Positions 43,161 through 52,417 are shown, numbered from the stretch's first letter. The stretch: 64,000 bases of DNA from Oligella sp050920755 (GCF_050920755.1 NZ_CP158480.1:124001-188000); one strand, 5' to 3'. A program made the numbers and translations. Notes: generated from the sequence alone by a model not told the origin.

Positions 43161-44585
43161 GTGTCAAACTCACAAGATTATCGTATTGAAGAAGACCTAC
43201 TTGGTCAGTTGGAAGTGCCTGCTGATGTTTATTACGGCGTACAAACCCTACGCGCAGTAAATAACTTCGATCTCTCCGGGATCACTTTGTCGCATTTCCC
43301 GAATTTCGTAAATGCATTAGTAGTTGTAAAGCAGGCTGCAGCTGACGCTAATTACGAATTAGGCGGTCTTTCCAAGGAGAAGCACGAAGCGATTACTTAC
43401 GCTTGTCAGCGCATTCTGGACGGTGACTATCATGACCAGTTTGTGGTTGATATGATTCAGGGTGGTGCCGGTACATCTACTAATATGAATGCCAACGAGG
43501 TAATTGCTAACGTCGCCTTAGAGCATATGGGTTTCCAAAAGGGTGAATACAAGCACCTCCACCCTAATAACGACGTTAATATGGCCCAATCGACTAATGA
43601 CGCTTATCCAACAGCGATTCGCTTAGGTTTGTTATTAGGTCATAAGCGCCTGTTAGAGAGTCTTTCTTGTGCGATTGAGGCGTTTAAGGCCAAGGGCAAG
43701 GAGTTTGAAAATATCTTGAAGATGGGTCGTACTCAGCTTCAGGATGCGGTGCCGATGACCTTGGGTCAGGAGTTTTTCGCTTTTGCGACTAACTTAGAAG
43801 AGGATTTAGAGCGCTTTGAAAGCTGGGCGCCGGAGCTTTTATTAGATGTGAACTTAGGTGGTACGGCGATCGGTACCGGTATTAATGCCGATCCTCAGTA
43901 TCAGGGCATTGCCGTACGTCGCTTGGCCGAAATCAGCGGTCATCCGGTGCGTGCTGCCAAGGACTTGATTGAAGCCACTTCCGATATGGGTGACTTTGTC
44001 TTGTTCTCCGGTATGTTAAAGCGCACCGCCACCAAGTTATCTAAAATTTGTAATGACTTGCGTTTATTGTCAAGCGGTCCGCGTACCGGTATTCAGGAGA
44101 TTAACTTACCGCCGCGTCAGCCGGGTAGCTCAATTATGCCGGGTAAGGTAAATCCGGTCATTCCTGAAGCGGTGAATCAGGTGGCCTTTGAAATTATCGG
44201 TAATGATCTGGCCGTTACCTTGGCTGCTGAAGCAGGTCAGTTGCAGTTAAACGTGATGGAGCCTTTGATTGCTTATAAGCTGTTTGACTCAACCCGCTTA
44301 TTGCAACGCGCTTTAGATATGCTGTGCACATTATGTATTGACGGTATTACAGCCAATGAAGCGCATTGTAAGCAGTTAGTAGAAAACTCGATCGGTCTGG
44401 TGACGGCACTTAACCCATATATCGGTTACCAAAACTCCAGTCGCATCGCTAAAAAGGCATTTGCGAGCGGACGGGCGGTATTGGATTTGGTGCGTGAAGA
44501 GGCCTTGCTTGATGAGGATGTGTTGCAGGAAATCCTCCGTCCTGAAAACATGATTACGCCTCGTATACTGACCGTAGAGAAGTAA
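43161..44585 (+). CDS. aspA: Aspartate ammonia-lyase
   Basis: The 474-residue fumarase/aspartase-superfamily enzyme opens RIEEDLLGQLEVPADVYYGV, then IQGGAGTSTNMNANEVIANV, and carries the catalytic-loop signature GSSIMPGKVNPVIPEAVNQV. The N-terminal DLLG and residues around the substrate loop favour aspartase over fumarase. It deaminates aspartate to fumarate, feeding anaerobic fumarate respiration or nitrogen supply. The start is GTG 43161. Confidence 0.93.
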   Translation: MSNSQDYRIEEDLLGQLEVPADVYYGVQTLRAVNNFDLSGITLSHFPNFVNALVVVKQAAADANYELGGLSKEKHEAITYACQRILDGDYHDQFVVDMIQGGAGTSTNMNANEVIANVALEHMGFQKGEYKHLHPNNDVNMAQSTNDAYPTAIRLGLLLGHKRLLESLSCAIEAFKAKGKEFENILKMGRTQLQDAVPMTLGQEFFAFATNLEEDLERFESWAPELLLDVNLGGTAIGTGINADPQYQGIAVRRLAEISGHPVRAAKDLIEATSDMGDFVLFSGMLKRTATKLSKICNDLRLLSSGPRTGIQEINLPPRQPGSSIMPGKVNPVIPEAVNQVAFEIIGNDLAVTLAAEAGQLQLNVMEPLIAYKLFDSTRLLQRALDMLCTLCIDGITANEAHCKQLVENSIGLVTALNPYIGYQNSSRIAKKAFASGRAVLDLVREEALLDEDVLQEILRPENMITPRILTVEK

Positions 44586-44626
44586 TCCTCCGCGCCGTTC
44601 TGCGGTAGCGGGCGTGGCAGAGGTAA

Positions 44627-44667
44627 AATGAGCAGGGAGTTTTGTGATTCCTTGCTCATTATTTTTT
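44627..44667. terminator. Bidirectional terminator between aspA and dtd
   Basis: AATGAGCAGGGA and TCCTTGCTCATT form a 12-bp stem with one G-U pair and a 10-base loop, followed by ATTTTTTAG. The two genes converge here, so it may serve both. Confidence 0.82.
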
Positions 44668-44672
44668 AGTGG

Positions 44673-45110
44673 TTAAAAAGCCATGGGAATGGTCACCGGA
44701 CCGTCATTGATAAGATGGACTTGCATATCTGCCCCAAAAGCCCCGCTCGCAACCTCTGAGTGTGAGCTTTTAGCATAAGCGAGGAATTTGTTATACAGTA
44801 ATTCACCCAATTCGGGCTTGGCTGCATTGATAAAGCTGGGTCGATTGCCTCGACCGGTATCCGCCGCCAAGGTAAACTGACTGACGACAAGCAGACCGCC
44901 ATTGATTTGCTTAAGGGATAAATTCATCTTGCCCTCGGTATCACTGAAAATACGTAGATTCAACAGCTTATCAACGGCTTTTTTAACCGTCGCTTCCGTA
45001 TCGTCCGGTTCGGCGCAGATAAAGACCAAAAGTCCCTGATTAATTTGACCGTGAAGCTTTTTATTAATCAGTACTTTAGCTTCTTTGACGCGTTGGATTA
45101 GGCATTTCAT
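44673..45110 (-). CDS. dtd: D-aminoacyl-tRNA deacylase
   Basis: The 145-residue protein opens MKCLIQRVKEAKVLI and has the active-site motif LLVVSQFTLAADTGRGNRPS and the second motif NDGPVTIPM. Dtd hydrolyses D-amino acids (and glycine) from mischarged tRNA. It is transcribed toward aspA and divergent from bioD. Confidence 0.94.
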   Translation of the reverse strand: MKCLIQRVKEAKVLINKKLHGQINQGLLVFICAEPDDTEATVKKAVDKLLNLRIFSDTEGKMNLSLKQINGGLLVVSQFTLAADTGRGNRPSFINAAKPELGELLYNKFLAYAKSSHSEVASGAFGADMQVHLINDGPVTIPMAF

Positions 45111-45175
45111 AGTAAATCTCTTGGTTATTATGCGGATAGCATATCGTACAACTTTTAATTAACGCTGAGTGTTGG

Positions 45176-45862
45176 ATGAGCGGCATGATGAAATTGGAAA
45201 AAGGCATTTATTTTATCAGTGGCATTGATACCGATATCGGCAAGACCGTTTGTACCGGTATCCTTGCGCGTGATCAGCTGGCGCAGGGACGGGCAGTTAT
45301 TACGCAAAAGCTGGTACAAACCGGTTGTGAATTTCTTTCCGAAGATATTGAAAAGCATCGCGCCTTGATGGGCTTTGAGGCGGGAGAGCGCTTTTTGGAG
45401 GATAAGCAGGGACTGACTGCGCCGCAAATATTTGCTTATCCCGCTTCACCCCATCTGGCAACTAAGCTGGAAAATAAAGACATTGATCTGGCGAAGATTG
45501 ATAAAGCCACCCGGAGACTGGCTGAGCGGTATGAAGTGGTGCTGTTGGAGGGGGCGGGAGGTTTGATGGTGCCGCTCACGGAAGCGTTGCTCTGTATCGA
45601 TTATATCGCCGCTAAAGGCTATCCCTGTATATTGGTGACGAGTGGGCGTTTAGGCAGCATTAATCACACGCTTTTAAGCTTGCATGCGCTGCAGCAGTAC
45701 CGGATTGATTTACACAGCTTGGTATATAATGCCCATCACGACTCGCAGGATCCATTAATTGCCATGGATACACGAGCTTTTTTACAAAACTACCTACAAA
45801 AGCATTTTCCGACAGCGCAGTTTTATGAGGTGGCTACTCAAAAATGCCAAAAACCTAAATAA
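45176..45862 (+). CDS. bioD: Dethiobiotin synthetase
   Basis: The 228-residue ATP-dependent enzyme has the P-loop GIDTDIGKTVCTGILA, KLVQTGCE (substrate lysine) and LLEGAGGLMVPLTE. It closes the ureido ring of dethiobiotin from diaminopelargonate. It is separated from bioAF by aspA and dtd and sits directly upstream of the ribosomal spc operon. ATG 45176 is used; ATG 45185 is an alternative. Confidence 0.92.
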   Translation: MSGMMKLEKGIYFISGIDTDIGKTVCTGILARDQLAQGRAVITQKLVQTGCEFLSEDIEKHRALMGFEAGERFLEDKQGLTAPQIFAYPASPHLATKLENKDIDLAKIDKATRRLAERYEVVLLEGAGGLMVPLTEALLCIDYIAAKGYPCILVTSGRLGSINHTLLSLHALQQYRIDLHSLVYNAHHDSQDPLIAMDTRAFLQNYLQKHFPTAQFYEVATQKCQKPK

Positions 45863-46192
45863 AACAACACTTTTTAGCGATAAGCGCTACAAGTCCTTGA
45901 TCTATCAATTTAAAGAGCGTATACTCTTAGATTCACTTAATAAAGTGGAAGTTTATCCAGAGATTTCAACCCAGGGTGATGTTGCAAATTACGGGGTAAT
46001 AGCTTAAATGCTTATTACTTTAAGCGCATTATCTGACGGGGCCAATACTGGTTATATTCAAGATTATTTGCTCATCATCATGGCGTATCTTCTGCGCTAC
46101 TTGAAGTAAGTATCTTAAATGGGATCGGTGCTGTGTATTTATAAAAATAAGACGCACACCGTATATGTAACTAAGTTGGAACAGGAACTATC
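45863..46192 (+). promoter_or_regulatory. Long leader/promoter region of the spc operon
   Basis: This 330-base gene-free stretch holds a sigma-70-like promoter, TTGATC (45897-45902) and TATACT (45920-45925) with a 17-base spacer. A transcript would carry a ~260-base leader before rplN, long enough for ribosomal-protein autoregulation. No specific regulatory fold was identified. The region replaces the usual direct linkage to rpsQ and the S10 operon. Confidence 0.6.
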
Positions 46193-46561
46193 ATGATCCA
46201 AATGCAAACCACGTTGGACGTGGCTGACAATACTGGTGCGCGTAAAGTACAGTGCATCAAGGTGTTAGGTGGCTCTAAGCGCCGTTACGCTGAAATCGGT
46301 GACATCATTAAAGTCACTGTAAAGGAAGCGGCACCACGCGGTCGCGTTAAAAAAGGCGAAATTTACAACGCAGTCGTTGTTCGCACCGCTAAAGGTGTTC
46401 GTCGTAAAGATGGCTCATTAATCCGCTTCGGTGGTAATGCAGCCGTATTGTTAAACACAAAATTAGAACCAATCGGAACTCGTATCTTTGGCCCTGTAAC
46501 TCGTGAGTTACGTGGCGATCGCTTCATGAAGATCGTTTCATTGGCTCCCGAAGTAATCTAA
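46193..46561 (+). CDS. rplN: 50S ribosomal protein L14
   Basis: The 122-residue sequence MIQMQTTLDVADNTGARKVQ with IKVTVKEAAPRGRVKKGEIY is L14. It is first gene of the spc operon here. Its position after bioD shows that the S10 operon lies elsewhere or farther upstream. Confidence 0.98.
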   Translation: MIQMQTTLDVADNTGARKVQCIKVLGGSKRRYAEIGDIIKVTVKEAAPRGRVKKGEIYNAVVVRTAKGVRRKDGSLIRFGGNAAVLLNTKLEPIGTRIFGPVTRELRGDRFMKIVSLAPEVI

Positions 46562-46571
46562 GGAGACCGCT

Positions 46572-46889
46572 ATGCAACGTATTCGTAAAGGTGATGAAGT
46601 TATCGTGCTGGCAGGTCGCGACAAAAAGCGTCGCGGTGTTGTTTTAGCTCGCGTTGGTGAGGACCAAGTCATTGTTGAGGGTATTAATGTCGCTAAAAAG
46701 CACACTAAGCCTAACCCAATGCTTAACAACCCCGGTGGTATCGTTAATAAGACAATGCCTATTCATATTTCGAATGTGGCCATCGTTAACCCGGAAACCG
46801 GTAAAGCCGACAAAGTTCGCATCAAGGAAGTGGACGGTCGCAAGGTTCGTGTTTTCCGCTCTAACGACAAAGTCGTTGGCGAGAAGTAA
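46572..46889 (+). CDS. rplX: 50S ribosomal protein L24
   Basis: The 105-residue KOW-domain protein begins MQRIRKGDEVIVLAGRDKKR and contains GINVAKKHTKPNP. It starts 10 bases after rplN with AAGGAG as ribosome site. It is an early assembly protein of the large subunit. Confidence 0.98.
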   Translation: MQRIRKGDEVIVLAGRDKKRRGVVLARVGEDQVIVEGINVAKKHTKPNPMLNNPGGIVNKTMPIHISNVAIVNPETGKADKVRIKEVDGRKVRVFRSNDKVVGEK

Positions 46890-46903
46890 TAAGGGGTAGA
46901 TGA

Positions 46904-47443
46904 ATGTCTCGTTTACAAGATTTATATAACAGCAAAATCGCTGCTGATTTGAAAGAAGAGTTCAAATACAACAGCTTGATGGAGGTGCCTCGTATTACCA
47001 AAATCACTCTGAACATGGGTGTTTCCGAGGCAGTAGCAGACCGTAAGGTAATTGAGCACGCGGTTTCCGACTTAGGCAAGATTGCCGGTCAAAAACCCGT
47101 TGTTACTAAGAGCCGTAAAGCGATTGCAGGCTTTAAAATCCGTGAGGATTACCCAATCGGTTGTATGGTTACTTTACGTGGTCGTCGCATGTACGAGTTT
47201 TTGGATCGTTTGATTCACGTGGCTCTGCCGCGCGTACGTGACTTCCGTGGTGTGTCCGGCCGTTCATTTGACGGTCGCGGTAACTACAATATCGGTGTAA
47301 AAGAACAAATTATTTTCCCCGAAATTGAGTACGACAAAATCGACGCATTACGTGGTTTGAATATCAGCATCACGACCACTGCTAAAACCGACGAGGAAGC
47401 AAAGGCTTTATTAAAAGCTTTCAGTTTCCCATTCCGTAATTAA
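46904..47443 (+). CDS. rplE: 50S ribosomal protein L5
   Basis: The 179-residue protein has the L5 signature VPRITKITLNMGVSEA and GQKPVVTKSRKAIAGFKIRE. It binds 5S rRNA in the central protuberance. It is intact and in the conserved spc order. Confidence 0.98.
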   Translation: MSRLQDLYNSKIAADLKEEFKYNSLMEVPRITKITLNMGVSEAVADRKVIEHAVSDLGKIAGQKPVVTKSRKAIAGFKIREDYPIGCMVTLRGRRMYEFLDRLIHVALPRVRDFRGVSGRSFDGRGNYNIGVKEQIIFPEIEYDKIDALRGLNISITTTAKTDEEAKALLKAFSFPFRN

Positions 47444-47457
47444 TTAGGGGCAACGTT

Positions 47458-47763
47458 GTGGCTAAATTATCACTTATCAACCGCGATCTAAAGCGTGCTA
47501 AGTTAGTTGAAAAATACTCAGCTAAACGTGCGGCCTTAAAAGCGGTCATTAATGACACATCTAAATCAGACGAAGAGCGCTACTTGGCTCGTCTGGAATT
47601 ACAACAGTTACCTCGCAACGCCAATCCGACTCGTTTGCGTAACCGTTGTGCTATTACTGGTCGCCCTCGCGGTGTTCTCAGTCAATTCGGTTTAAGTCGT
47701 CACAAAGTACGTGAACTTGGTAACAAGGGTGAAATCCCCGGTTTAACTAAGTCCAGCTGGTAG
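47458..47763 (+). CDS. rpsN: 30S ribosomal protein S14 (zinc-independent form)
   Basis: The 101-residue long form is typical of proteobacteria and lacks the CxxC zinc motif of the short form. The ending RNRCAITGRPRGVLSQFGLS is characteristic. The start is GTG 47458 preceded by AGGGG. Confidence 0.97.
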   Translation: MAKLSLINRDLKRAKLVEKYSAKRAALKAVINDTSKSDEERYLARLELQQLPRNANPTRLRNRCAITGRPRGVLSQFGLSRHKVRELGNKGEIPGLTKSSW

Positions 47764-47774
47764 GGAGAAGAATT

Positions 47775-48170
47775 ATGAGCATGAGCGATCCAATCGCCGA
47801 CATGTTAACTCGCATCCGCAATGCGCAGATGGTCGAGAAAGTATCGGTTTCTATGCCTTCCTCAAAGCTTAAAGTAGCAATTGCTACCGTGCTTAGAGAC
47901 GAGGGTTATATCGAAAGTTTTGAAGTAAAAGGCGAAAAAGCGAAACCTGAGCTTGAAATTGCCTTGAGATATTACGCAGGTCGTCCTGTAATCGAGCGTA
48001 TTGAGCGTGTATCGCGTCCCGGTCTTCGTGTGTACAAGGCCAGCAGCGATATTCCTCAAGTGATGAACGGTTTAGGTGTGACCATTGTTTCAACATCGCG
48101 CGGCGTGATGACTGATCGTAAAGCACGTTCAGAAGGCGTTGGTGGCGAAGTTCTTTGCTACGTAGCATAA
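47775..48170 (+). CDS. rpsH: 30S ribosomal protein S8
   Basis: The 131-residue protein starts MSMSDPIADMLTRIRNAQ and ends GVMTDRKARSEGVGGEVLCY. S8 is a 16S rRNA assembly protein and in E. coli the translational repressor of the spc operon. Whether that control exists here is not shown by the sequence. Confidence 0.98.
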   Translation: MSMSDPIADMLTRIRNAQMVEKVSVSMPSSKLKVAIATVLRDEGYIESFEVKGEKAKPELEIALRYYAGRPVIERIERVSRPGLRVYKASSDIPQVMNGLGVTIVSTSRGVMTDRKARSEGVGGEVLCYVA

Positions 48171-48182
48171 GGAGTAATTACT

Positions 48183-48722
48183 ATGTCTATGTCACGTATT
48201 GCTAAGAATCCCGTCGCTGTACCAAGCGGCGTTGAGGTAAAAATCAGCGATGATAATATCTTCGTTAAGGGTCCTTTAGGTGAATTAAACCAGGCCCTGA
48301 CCGGTGACGTTATTGTTAAACTTGAAGATAACGAATTAACTTTTGAAGTTGCTAACGACAGCCGCTTTGCTAAAGCCATGTCCGGTACTTTACGTGCCTT
48401 GTTAAATAACATGGTTACCGGCGTGAGCAAGGGTTTCGAGCGTCGTTTGAGCTTATTGGGTGTGGGTTACCGTGCTCAAGTTCAAGGTAATGTTATCAAA
48501 ATGGACTTAGGCTTCTCTCATGACGTATTGCATGAGTTGCCGGCAGGTGTTACGGCCGAAACGCCATCACCGACCGAAATCGTTCTCAAAGGATACGATA
48601 AGCAAGCAGTAGGTCAGCAAGCTGCCAAGATTCGCGGTTACCGTCCGCCTGAGCCCTACAAAGGCAAGGGTGTCCGCTACGTTGACGAATACGTTCAGCT
48701 TAAAGAAGTTAAGAAGAAATAA
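48183..48722 (+). CDS. rplF: 50S ribosomal protein L6
   Basis: The 179-residue protein reads MSRIAKNPVAVPSGVEVKIS after a two-residue extension and contains VGYRAQVQGNVIKMDLGFSH. AAGGAG is better spaced for ATG 48183 than for ATG 48189. L6 lies near the factor-binding site. Confidence 0.97.
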   Translation: MSMSRIAKNPVAVPSGVEVKISDDNIFVKGPLGELNQALTGDVIVKLEDNELTFEVANDSRFAKAMSGTLRALLNNMVTGVSKGFERRLSLLGVGYRAQVQGNVIKMDLGFSHDVLHELPAGVTAETPSPTEIVLKGYDKQAVGQQAAKIRGYRPPEPYKGKGVRYVDEYVQLKEVKKK

Positions 48723-48743
48723 TAGCGCAAACAAGGATTTATC

Positions 48744-49109
48744 ATGGATAAGAAAGTATCTCGTTTGCGTCGTGCAGCAGCGACTCGTCGCAAAATTGCT
48801 CAGTTACAGACAGCTCGTTTGTCTGTTTACCGTAGTAATTCGCACATCTACGCAAACATTATTTCGCCTGAAGGCGACAAAGTATTGGTTTCTGCTTCTA
48901 CTCTTGAGCCTGAAGTTCGCCAAGAGCTAAGCAATAACAATGCTAAAACCGGCAATGTCTCTGCTGCTGCCATCGTCGGTAAGCGCATTGCTGAAAAGGC
49001 GAAAGCCGCTCAGATCGAAACGGTTGCATTCGACCGTTCGGGTTTCCGTTATCATGGCCGCGTTAAAGCATTAGCAGAAGCTGCTCGCGAAGCCGGTCTT
49101 AAGTTCTAA
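48744..49109 (+). CDS. rplR: 50S ribosomal protein L18
   Basis: The 121-residue protein has RLSVYRSNSHIYANIISPEG and the ending FDRSGFRYHGRVKALAEAAR, diagnostic of L18. It binds 5S rRNA together with L5. Confidence 0.98.
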   Translation: MDKKVSRLRRAAATRRKIAQLQTARLSVYRSNSHIYANIISPEGDKVLVSASTLEPEVRQELSNNNAKTGNVSAAAIVGKRIAEKAKAAQIETVAFDRSGFRYHGRVKALAEAAREAGLKF

Positions 49110-49121
49110 GGGAGTAGTCAA

Positions 49122-49640
49122 ATGGCAAAAGCACAAGGAAGACAAGCAACTGACGAACGCGATGACGGTTTACGCGAAAAAATGATCGCAGTTAACCGCG
49201 TCAGCAAAACCGTAAAGGGTGGTCGCACCATGAGTTTTGCGGCTTTAACCGTTGTCGGTGACGGCGATGGTGGCGTTGGTGTGGGCAAGGGTAAAGCTCG
49301 CGAAGTACCGGTTTCCGTTCAAAAAGCGATGGAAGCAGGTCGCCGCGGTATGGTTAAAATCCCTTTAAAAAACGGCACCTTACACCACACAGTGATCGGT
49401 AAACACGGCGCTTCAACCGTATTGATTTCACCTGCCGCAGAGGGTACAGGTGTAATTGCCGGCGGTCCTATGCGTGCGATTTTCGAGGTAATGGGTGTTC
49501 GTAACGTGGTAGCCAAGAGCTATGGTTCACGTAACCCATACAACTTAGTACGCGCTACACTCAACGGTCTTGAATCGTGCATGACGCCTGAAGATGTGGC
49601 GGCTAAGCGCGGCAAGACGGTAGAAGAAATTTTGGGGTAA
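49122..49640 (+). CDS. rpsE: 30S ribosomal protein S5
   Basis: The 172-residue protein shows REKMIAVNRVSKTVKGGRTM and the VGKGKAREVPVSVQKAMEAG motif. S5 takes part in decoding fidelity; spectinomycin-resistance changes map near KTVKGG in this family. It begins 12 bases after rplR. Confidence 0.98.
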   Translation: MAKAQGRQATDERDDGLREKMIAVNRVSKTVKGGRTMSFAALTVVGDGDGGVGVGKGKAREVPVSVQKAMEAGRRGMVKIPLKNGTLHHTVIGKHGASTVLISPAAEGTGVIAGGPMRAIFEVMGVRNVVAKSYGSRNPYNLVRATLNGLESCMTPEDVAAKRGKTVEEILG

Positions 49641-49643
49641 GCC

Positions 49644-49829
49644 ATGTCAGAGAAAAAAATTAAAGTTACTCTAGTACGCTCTGTTATCGGCACTAAAAAA
49701 GACCATCGCGCAACAGTTCGCGGTTTAGGTCTCGGCAAGGTTAACAGCAGCCGTGTATTAGTCGATACGCCTGAAGTGCGCGGTATGATCCGTAAAGTGG
49801 ATTATTTGGTATCCGTGTCTGAGGCTTAA
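49644..49829 (+). CDS. rpmD: 50S ribosomal protein L30
   Basis: The 61-residue protein KIKVTLVRSVIGTKKDHRAT is L30. It starts three bases after the rpsE stop, in the standard order. Confidence 0.97.
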   Translation: MSEKKIKVTLVRSVIGTKKDHRATVRGLGLGKVNSSRVLVDTPEVRGMIRKVDYLVSVSEA

Positions 49830-49847
49830 TCGTTTAAAGGAATAGAG

Positions 49848-50291
49848 ATGTCAGTAACACAACTGAATACATTATCGCCTGCTGAAGGTAGTAAAAAAGC
49901 ACCTCGCCGCGTAGGTCGTGGTGTCGGTTCAGGTTTAGGTAAAACTGCCGGCCGCGGCCATAAGGGTCAGAAATCGCGTTCGGGCGGTTTCCACAAGGTC
50001 GGTTTTGAAGGCGGTCAAATGCCTATTCACCGTCGCTTACCTAAGCGTGGTTTCAAATCAATGACTAAGCATTTAAATGCCGAAGTACGTTTATCGGAAT
50101 TGCAGTTAATGCAGGCTGAAGAGATCGATTTAGCTACTCTTAAGCAAGAGGGCATCATCGGTCAAGGCGTTGCTTTTGTTAAAGTCATCAGCTCAGGCGA
50201 GTTATCCCGCAAGGTTAACTTAAAAGGCATTAAAGCCACTGCAGGCGCTAAAGCAGCTATCGAAGCTGCCGGCGGTTCATTAGCTGGATAA
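49848..50291 (+). CDS. rplO: 50S ribosomal protein L15
   Basis: The 147-residue protein has the Gly/Arg-rich N-terminus RRVGRGVGSGLGKTAGRGHK followed by GGQMPIHRRLPKRGF. It is an assembly protein of the large subunit. Confidence 0.98.
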   Translation: MSVTQLNTLSPAEGSKKAPRRVGRGVGSGLGKTAGRGHKGQKSRSGGFHKVGFEGGQMPIHRRLPKRGFKSMTKHLNAEVRLSELQLMQAEEIDLATLKQEGIIGQGVAFVKVISSGELSRKVNLKGIKATAGAKAAIEAAGGSLAG

Positions 50292-50302
50292 AGGGGTTAG
50301 AG

Positions 50303-51631
50303 TTGGCTAAAGCACAGAGAAGAAATCAAGAAGGTGGCGCCAAATACGGCGATTTAATGAAGCGCATACTATTCTTGGTTACCGCTTTGGTAGTCTTCCG
50401 TCTAGGAACACATATCCCTGTGCCCGGAATTAATCCGAGCGTGATGAAGGATTTGTTCGCTACCCAAGCAGATGGTATCTTAGGCTTTTTCAACATGTTC
50501 TCGGGTGGTGCATTATCACGTTTTTCCGTGTTTGCACTGGGGATTATGCCGTATATTTCATCATCAATTATTATGCAATTGATGACGGCCGTAGTCCCAT
50601 CCCTTGAGGCCCTTAAAAAAGAGGGTGAATCGGGTCGTCGCAAGATTACTCAATACACTCGCTACGGAACAGTGCTGTTAGCATTATTCCAATCCTTTGG
50701 TATTGCTTCGTTCATTCAAAACTTTGAAGGCTTAGTATTTACACCGGGTGCCATGTTTGTATTTACAACCGTAGTATCCTTGGTTACCGGTACTGTGTTT
50801 TTAATGTGGTTGGGTGAGCAGATTACCGAGCGCGGTTTAGGTAATGGTATCTCCATCCTAATCTTTGCCGGTATCGTGGCTGAAATGCCGACGGCAGTGT
50901 CCAATATGTTTGATTTGGTTAGCAATAATCAGATCAGCACCATCGCTGCATTAGCAATCTTTGCGATTGTGGTGGCGATTACAGCCTTTGTGGTCTTCGT
51001 TGAAAGAGCTCAGCGTCGTATCACAGTGAACTATGCAAAACGCCAAGTTGGTAATAAAATCTATGGTGGTCAGAGTTCACACTTACCGTTAAAACTGAAT
51101 ATGGCGGGTGTGATTCCGGCGATTTTCGCCTCATCCATTATTTTATTCCCGGCGACGATTGCCAGCTTTTTTTCGCAGGCAAAAGAAATTCGTTGGTTGA
51201 GTGACTTATCAGCGGCTTTGCAACCCGGTCAACCTTTATACATTACCGTGTTTACAGCGTTGATCATTTTCTTCTGCTTTTTCTACACCGCTTTAGTATT
51301 TAATAGCCGTGAAACAGCAGACAATCTAAAGAGAAGTGGTGCGTTTATTCCGGGTATCCGTCCGGGACGTCAAACGAGCCAGTATATCGATAAGATTCTG
51401 ATGCGTTTAACCTTAGTTGGCGCAATCTATATCACCTTAGTGTGTTTAGTACCGGAATTCTTACGTATGCAGTGGCAAAATATCCCCTTCTACTTTGGGG
51501 GTACCTCGTTATTAATTATTGTTGTGGTGAGCATGGATTTCATGGCTCAGGTACAAACCTACTTAATGTCCCAACAATATGATTCACTACTTAAAAAGTC
51601 CAGCTTCCGTGGCTCGACAATGATTAGATAG
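50303..51631 (+). CDS. secY: Protein translocase subunit SecY
   Basis: The 442-residue membrane protein has ten hydrophobic helices and conserved stretches FFNMFSGGALSRFSVFALGI, LGNGISILIFAGIVAEMP and NRSRETADNLKRSG-like NSRETADNLKRSGAFIPGIR. It forms the SecYEG channel. The start is TTG 50303 after AAGGGG. It is the usual tail of the spc operon. Confidence 0.97.
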   Translation: MAKAQRRNQEGGAKYGDLMKRILFLVTALVVFRLGTHIPVPGINPSVMKDLFATQADGILGFFNMFSGGALSRFSVFALGIMPYISSSIIMQLMTAVVPSLEALKKEGESGRRKITQYTRYGTVLLALFQSFGIASFIQNFEGLVFTPGAMFVFTTVVSLVTGTVFLMWLGEQITERGLGNGISILIFAGIVAEMPTAVSNMFDLVSNNQISTIAALAIFAIVVAITAFVVFVERAQRRITVNYAKRQVGNKIYGGQSSHLPLKLNMAGVIPAIFASSIILFPATIASFFSQAKEIRWLSDLSAALQPGQPLYITVFTALIIFFCFFYTALVFNSRETADNLKRSGAFIPGIRPGRQTSQYIDKILMRLTLVGAIYITLVCLVPEFLRMQWQNIPFYFGGTSLLIIVVVSMDFMAQVQTYLMSQQYDSLLKKSSFRGSTMIR

Positions 51632-51648
51632 AAAATTTAGGTTTAAGC

Positions 51649-51867
51649 ATGGCAAAAGATGACGTCATTCAAATGCAAGGTGAGGTAATTGAAAACCTTC
51701 CCAATGCAACATTCCGCATTAAGCTGGAAAATGACCATGTAGTGTTAGGTCACATTTCAGGTAAAATGCGTATGCACTATATTAGGATTCTGCCCGGTGA
51801 TAAAGTCACTGTGGAGCTCACGCCCTACGATTTGTCTCGTGGAAGAATCGTTTTCCGTTCTAAATAA
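51649..51867 (+). CDS. infA: Translation initiation factor IF-1
   Basis: The 72-residue S1-fold protein reads AKDDVIQMQGEVIENLPNAT and HISGKMRMHYIRILPGDKV. Placement between secY and rpmJ is the betaproteobacterial order; in enterics infA lies elsewhere. This is one of the main clues to lineage. Confidence 0.97.
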   Translation: MAKDDVIQMQGEVIENLPNATFRIKLENDHVVLGHISGKMRMHYIRILPGDKVTVELTPYDLSRGRIVFRSK

Positions 51868-51890
51868 ACGGCACAATAAAGGAGTCAACC

Positions 51891-52004
51891 ATGAAGGTAA
51901 TGGCATCGGTAAAACGGATCTGCCGCAACTGCAAGATTATTAAACGTCATGGAGTTGTGCGTGTAATTTGTACAGATCCACGTCATAAGCAACGTCAGGG
52001 TTAA
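51891..52004 (+). CDS. rpmJ: 50S ribosomal protein L36
   Basis: The 37-residue protein MKVMASVKRICRNCKIIKRH continues GVVRVICTDPRHKQRQG. It has the zinc-binding set CRNC, a later Cys and His (the C+ form). AAGGAG precedes ATG 51891. Confidence 0.96.
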   Translation: MKVMASVKRICRNCKIIKRHGVVRVICTDPRHKQRQG

Positions 52005-52035
52005 TCCTGCGTAGACATAAGTAAGAGGAACAGTC

Positions 52036-52401
52036 ATGGCCCGTATTGCAGGCATTAACATTCCGCCGCATCAACATGCAGAAATTGGTCTTACCGCAAT
52101 TTACGGTATTGGTCGCAGCCGCTCTCGTCAGATTTGCGAGGCAGTTGGTATCGAATACTCCAAAAAGGTAAAAGACCTGACAGATGCAGAGCTCGAAGCG
52201 ATTCGTGAGCAATTAGCTCAGTTCACTATCGAGGGTGATTTGCGACGTGAAGTTCAGTTATCAATTAAACGTTTAATGGACTTAGGCACCTATCGTGGCA
52301 TGCGCCATCGCAGAGGTCTGCCGGTTCGTGGACAGCGTACTCGCACAAATGCTCGTACTCGTAAGGGTCCGCGTCGTGCAGCTATGTCCTTGAAAAAATA
52401 A
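52036..52401 (+). CDS. rpsM: 30S ribosomal protein S13
   Basis: The 121-residue protein begins ARIAGINIPPHQHAEIGLTA and ends with RGLPVRGQRTRTNARTRKGP. It is first gene of the alpha operon order rpsM-rpsK-rpsD-rpoA-rplQ. Confidence 0.98.
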   Translation: MARIAGINIPPHQHAEIGLTAIYGIGRSRSRQICEAVGIEYSKKVKDLTDAELEAIREQLAQFTIEGDLRREVQLSIKRLMDLGTYRGMRHRRGLPVRGQRTRTNARTRKGPRRAAMSLKK

Positions 52402-52417
52402 TTTGGGGTAGCAAATT

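Noticed and set aside
45759..46007. 82-codon + frame overlapping the end of bioD
   Set aside because: It covers the spc promoter region, lacks a ribosome site and is out of frame with bioD.
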